Made by a program: the position numbers and the translations under genes. Below, in pieces: positions 4,420-5,650 of a DNA stretch of 5,650 bases. This stretch comes from an uncultured Pseudomonadota bacterium (GTDB lineage Bacteria > Pseudomonadota > Gammaproteobacteria > Methylococcales > Methylomonadaceae), in assembly GCA_903904275.1 (NCBI GenBank), contig CAIVBX010000016.1, positions 1-5,650 of the forward strand, in the 5' to 3' direction. Each line of letters opens with the position of its first letter. The stretch's first letter is position 1. Under the pieces are notes generated by a model, which saw only the letters and a program-made list of their open reading frames with translations, was not told the DNA's origin and ran no database searches.

Positions 4420-5650
4420 CCCCCAGATTCTAAAAGTTGCTATTCCCGCTGTTCCCTTTTTTTCACACTTTGAATATCTTGCGCCTGAAAATGGCAAACA
4501 TCTGCAAGCGGGAATTCGCCTTGAAGTCCCGTTTGGCAAAACTTCAAAAGTCGCGTTTTTACTCGCCATCAGTAATGAAAGCAATTTCCCACTTGAAAAA
4601 TTAAAACCGATTACGCGCGTAATTGATGATGAGCCGTTGCTTGCTGAAATCGATTTGAAGCTGCTGCAATGGGTCGCAAATTATTATCATCACCCGATTG
4701 GCGAAGTGATGAGCGCGGCGTTTCCTGTCGCGTTACGGCGAGGTAAAGAAGCGGTGATTAAAAAATTGCCAAAGCAATCTGAAACCAAAATCAAAACCAC
4801 ACAACTCATTTGTAACGAAGGACAACAAAACGCGATTGATGCTGTTACCGCGTCGCTCGATGAATTCAAGGTTTTTTTGCTTGATGGCGTAACGGGTAGC
4901 GGTAAAACTGAAGTTTATATGCAACTAATTCAAACAGTTTTAAATCGTGGGCAACAAGTTTTAGTTTTAGTGCCAGAAATTACGCTCACGCCACAACTTC
5001 AACAACGTTTTCAAGCGCGTTTCAGTACGCATATTGCCATTTCTCATTCCAAAATCACCGATTTACAGCGCAAAAATGCGTGGTTGCTCATGCAAAGTGG
5101 CGCGTGTTCGTTATTACTTGGTACTCGTTCTGCGTTATTCACACCATTGCCAAACATTGGGCTAATCATTCTCGACGAAGAACACGACAGCTCGTTTAAG
5201 CAGCAAGAAGGTTTTCGATTTTCAGCGCGTGATGTGGCGGTAATGCGCGGGAAATTAGCGAATGTTCCTGTGGTTTTAGGTTCAGCTACACCGTCGCTTG
5301 AAAGTTTGTACAACGTTTTTTTGGAACGTTACACGCATTTGCCATTGCCAGAGCGTGCGGGAAATGCCTTACCGCCGTTGGTGCAAATTCTCGATATTCG
5401 GCAGCAAAAACTGCACGCGGGTTTATCAGAAAGGCTGATTTTTGAAATTCAAGCCACGCTTGATAAAAATGAACAAGTGTTACTGTTTCTAAATCGACGT
5501 GGATTTGCGCCGACGTTGATGTGTCACGATTGCGGCTGGGTAGCGCGATGCGTGCATTGCGACGCAAACCTTGTGATTCATCGTCATAAAAATTTGCTGC
5601 GTTGTCATCATTGCGGCACGGAGCATCGGTTAATTTCGCGCTGTCCTTCG
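4412..5650 (+). CDS. priA: Primosomal helicase PriA, N-terminal part (cut by window end), apparently lacking the winged-helix domain
   Basis: PriA recognises stalled or repaired forks and reloads the DnaB helicase, with 3'-5' helicase activity. The frame is open for 413 codons from ATG 4412 to the window edge without a stop. The N-terminal DNA-binding domain is recognisable from VAIPAVPFFSHFEYL to WVANYYHHPIGEVMSAAFPVALRRG (to about 111). Helicase motifs follow: Walker A GVTGSGKT (159-166), PEITLTPQ (188-195), DEEH (255-258), GSATPS (290-295) and LFLNRRGFAP (358-367). Cysteines 371, 374, 380, 383, 398, 401 and 411 match the E. coli zinc ligands 436-476 with identical spacing, offset by 65. 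The offset is already present at Walker A (K165 against K230), so about 65 residues are missing between the N-terminal domain and the helicase, where E. coli has its winged-helix domain. By that comparison about 254 residues lie beyond the window. The start overlaps dsbB by 8 bases with a weak GGA site, suggesting translational coupling. Confidence 0.95.
   Translation, partial: MINPQILKVAIPAVPFFSHFEYLAPENGKHLQAGIRLEVPFGKTSKVAFLLAISNESNFPLEKLKPITRVIDDEPLLAEIDLKLLQWVANYYHHPIGEVMSAAFPVALRRGKEAVIKKLPKQSETKIKTTQLICNEGQQNAIDAVTASLDEFKVFLLDGVTGSGKTEVYMQLIQTVLNRGQQVLVLVPEITLTPQLQQRFQARFSTHIAISHSKITDLQRKNAWLLMQSGACSLLLGTRSALFTPLPNIGLIILDEEHDSSFKQQEGFRFSARDVAVMRGKLANVPVVLGSATPSLESLYNVFLERYTHLPLPERAGNALPPLVQILDIRQQKLHAGLSERLIFEIQATLDKNEQVLLFLNRRGFAPTLMCHDCGWVARCVHCDANLVIHRHKNLLRCHHCGTEHRLISRCPS

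Noticed and set aside
5044..5567. Minus-strand open frames opposite priA
   Set aside because: The + strand here encodes the conserved PriA helicase and zinc motifs; the antisense frames are by-products of its codon use.

Overview
The window looks like one end of a contig from a low-GC proteobacterium, most likely a gammaproteobacterium. From about position 420 onward the DNA is AT-rich and carries tightly packed housekeeping genes, all on the + strand: 4.5S RNA (ffs), dnaX, ybaB, hinT, an RCK/TrkA-type potassium-regulator protein, dsbB and the first part of priA. The ffs-dnaX-ybaB order and the 4.5S, DsbB and PriA sequences all resemble those of Gammaproteobacteria. A betaproteobacterium cannot be excluded by eye, and no genus can be named.

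Layout. Positions 1-372 are unlike the rest: GC-rich, low-complexity, with repeated C-run/G-run hairpins, repeated AAAGTG words and a CCCA-rich tract, and no credible gene. This could be foreign or host DNA, an unusual repeat element, or an assembly chimera. Positions 373-683 are AT-rich and non-coding. A near-consensus sigma70 promoter (684-712) then drives the 4.5S RNA (747-860). The dnaX start codon lies 31 bases after the RNA, with no intrinsic terminator and no Shine-Dalgarno sequence between them. The genes that follow are separated by 19, 13 and 47 bases, and the last three overlap by 10 and 8 bases, so transcription could run through the whole block.

How the genes relate. DnaX (clamp loader tau) and PriA (replication restart helicase) are replication proteins at the two ends of the block. 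YbaB is a nucleoid-associated protein that usually travels with dnaX. The 4.5S RNA directs membrane proteins, such as DsbB, to the SRP pathway. HinT, the RCK protein and DsbB are functionally unrelated passengers.

Most notable are several trimmed proteins. DnaX keeps its AAA+ core and its C-terminal polymerase-binding domain but has a linker of only about 43 residues. PriA lacks about 65 residues where the winged-helix domain normally lies, while its helicase and zinc motifs keep exact E. coli spacing. The RCK protein has lost most of its nucleotide-binding glycine motif. recR, the usual third gene after dnaX-ybaB, is not present here. I see no clear undescribed system; the strange 5' repeat block is the least explained part.
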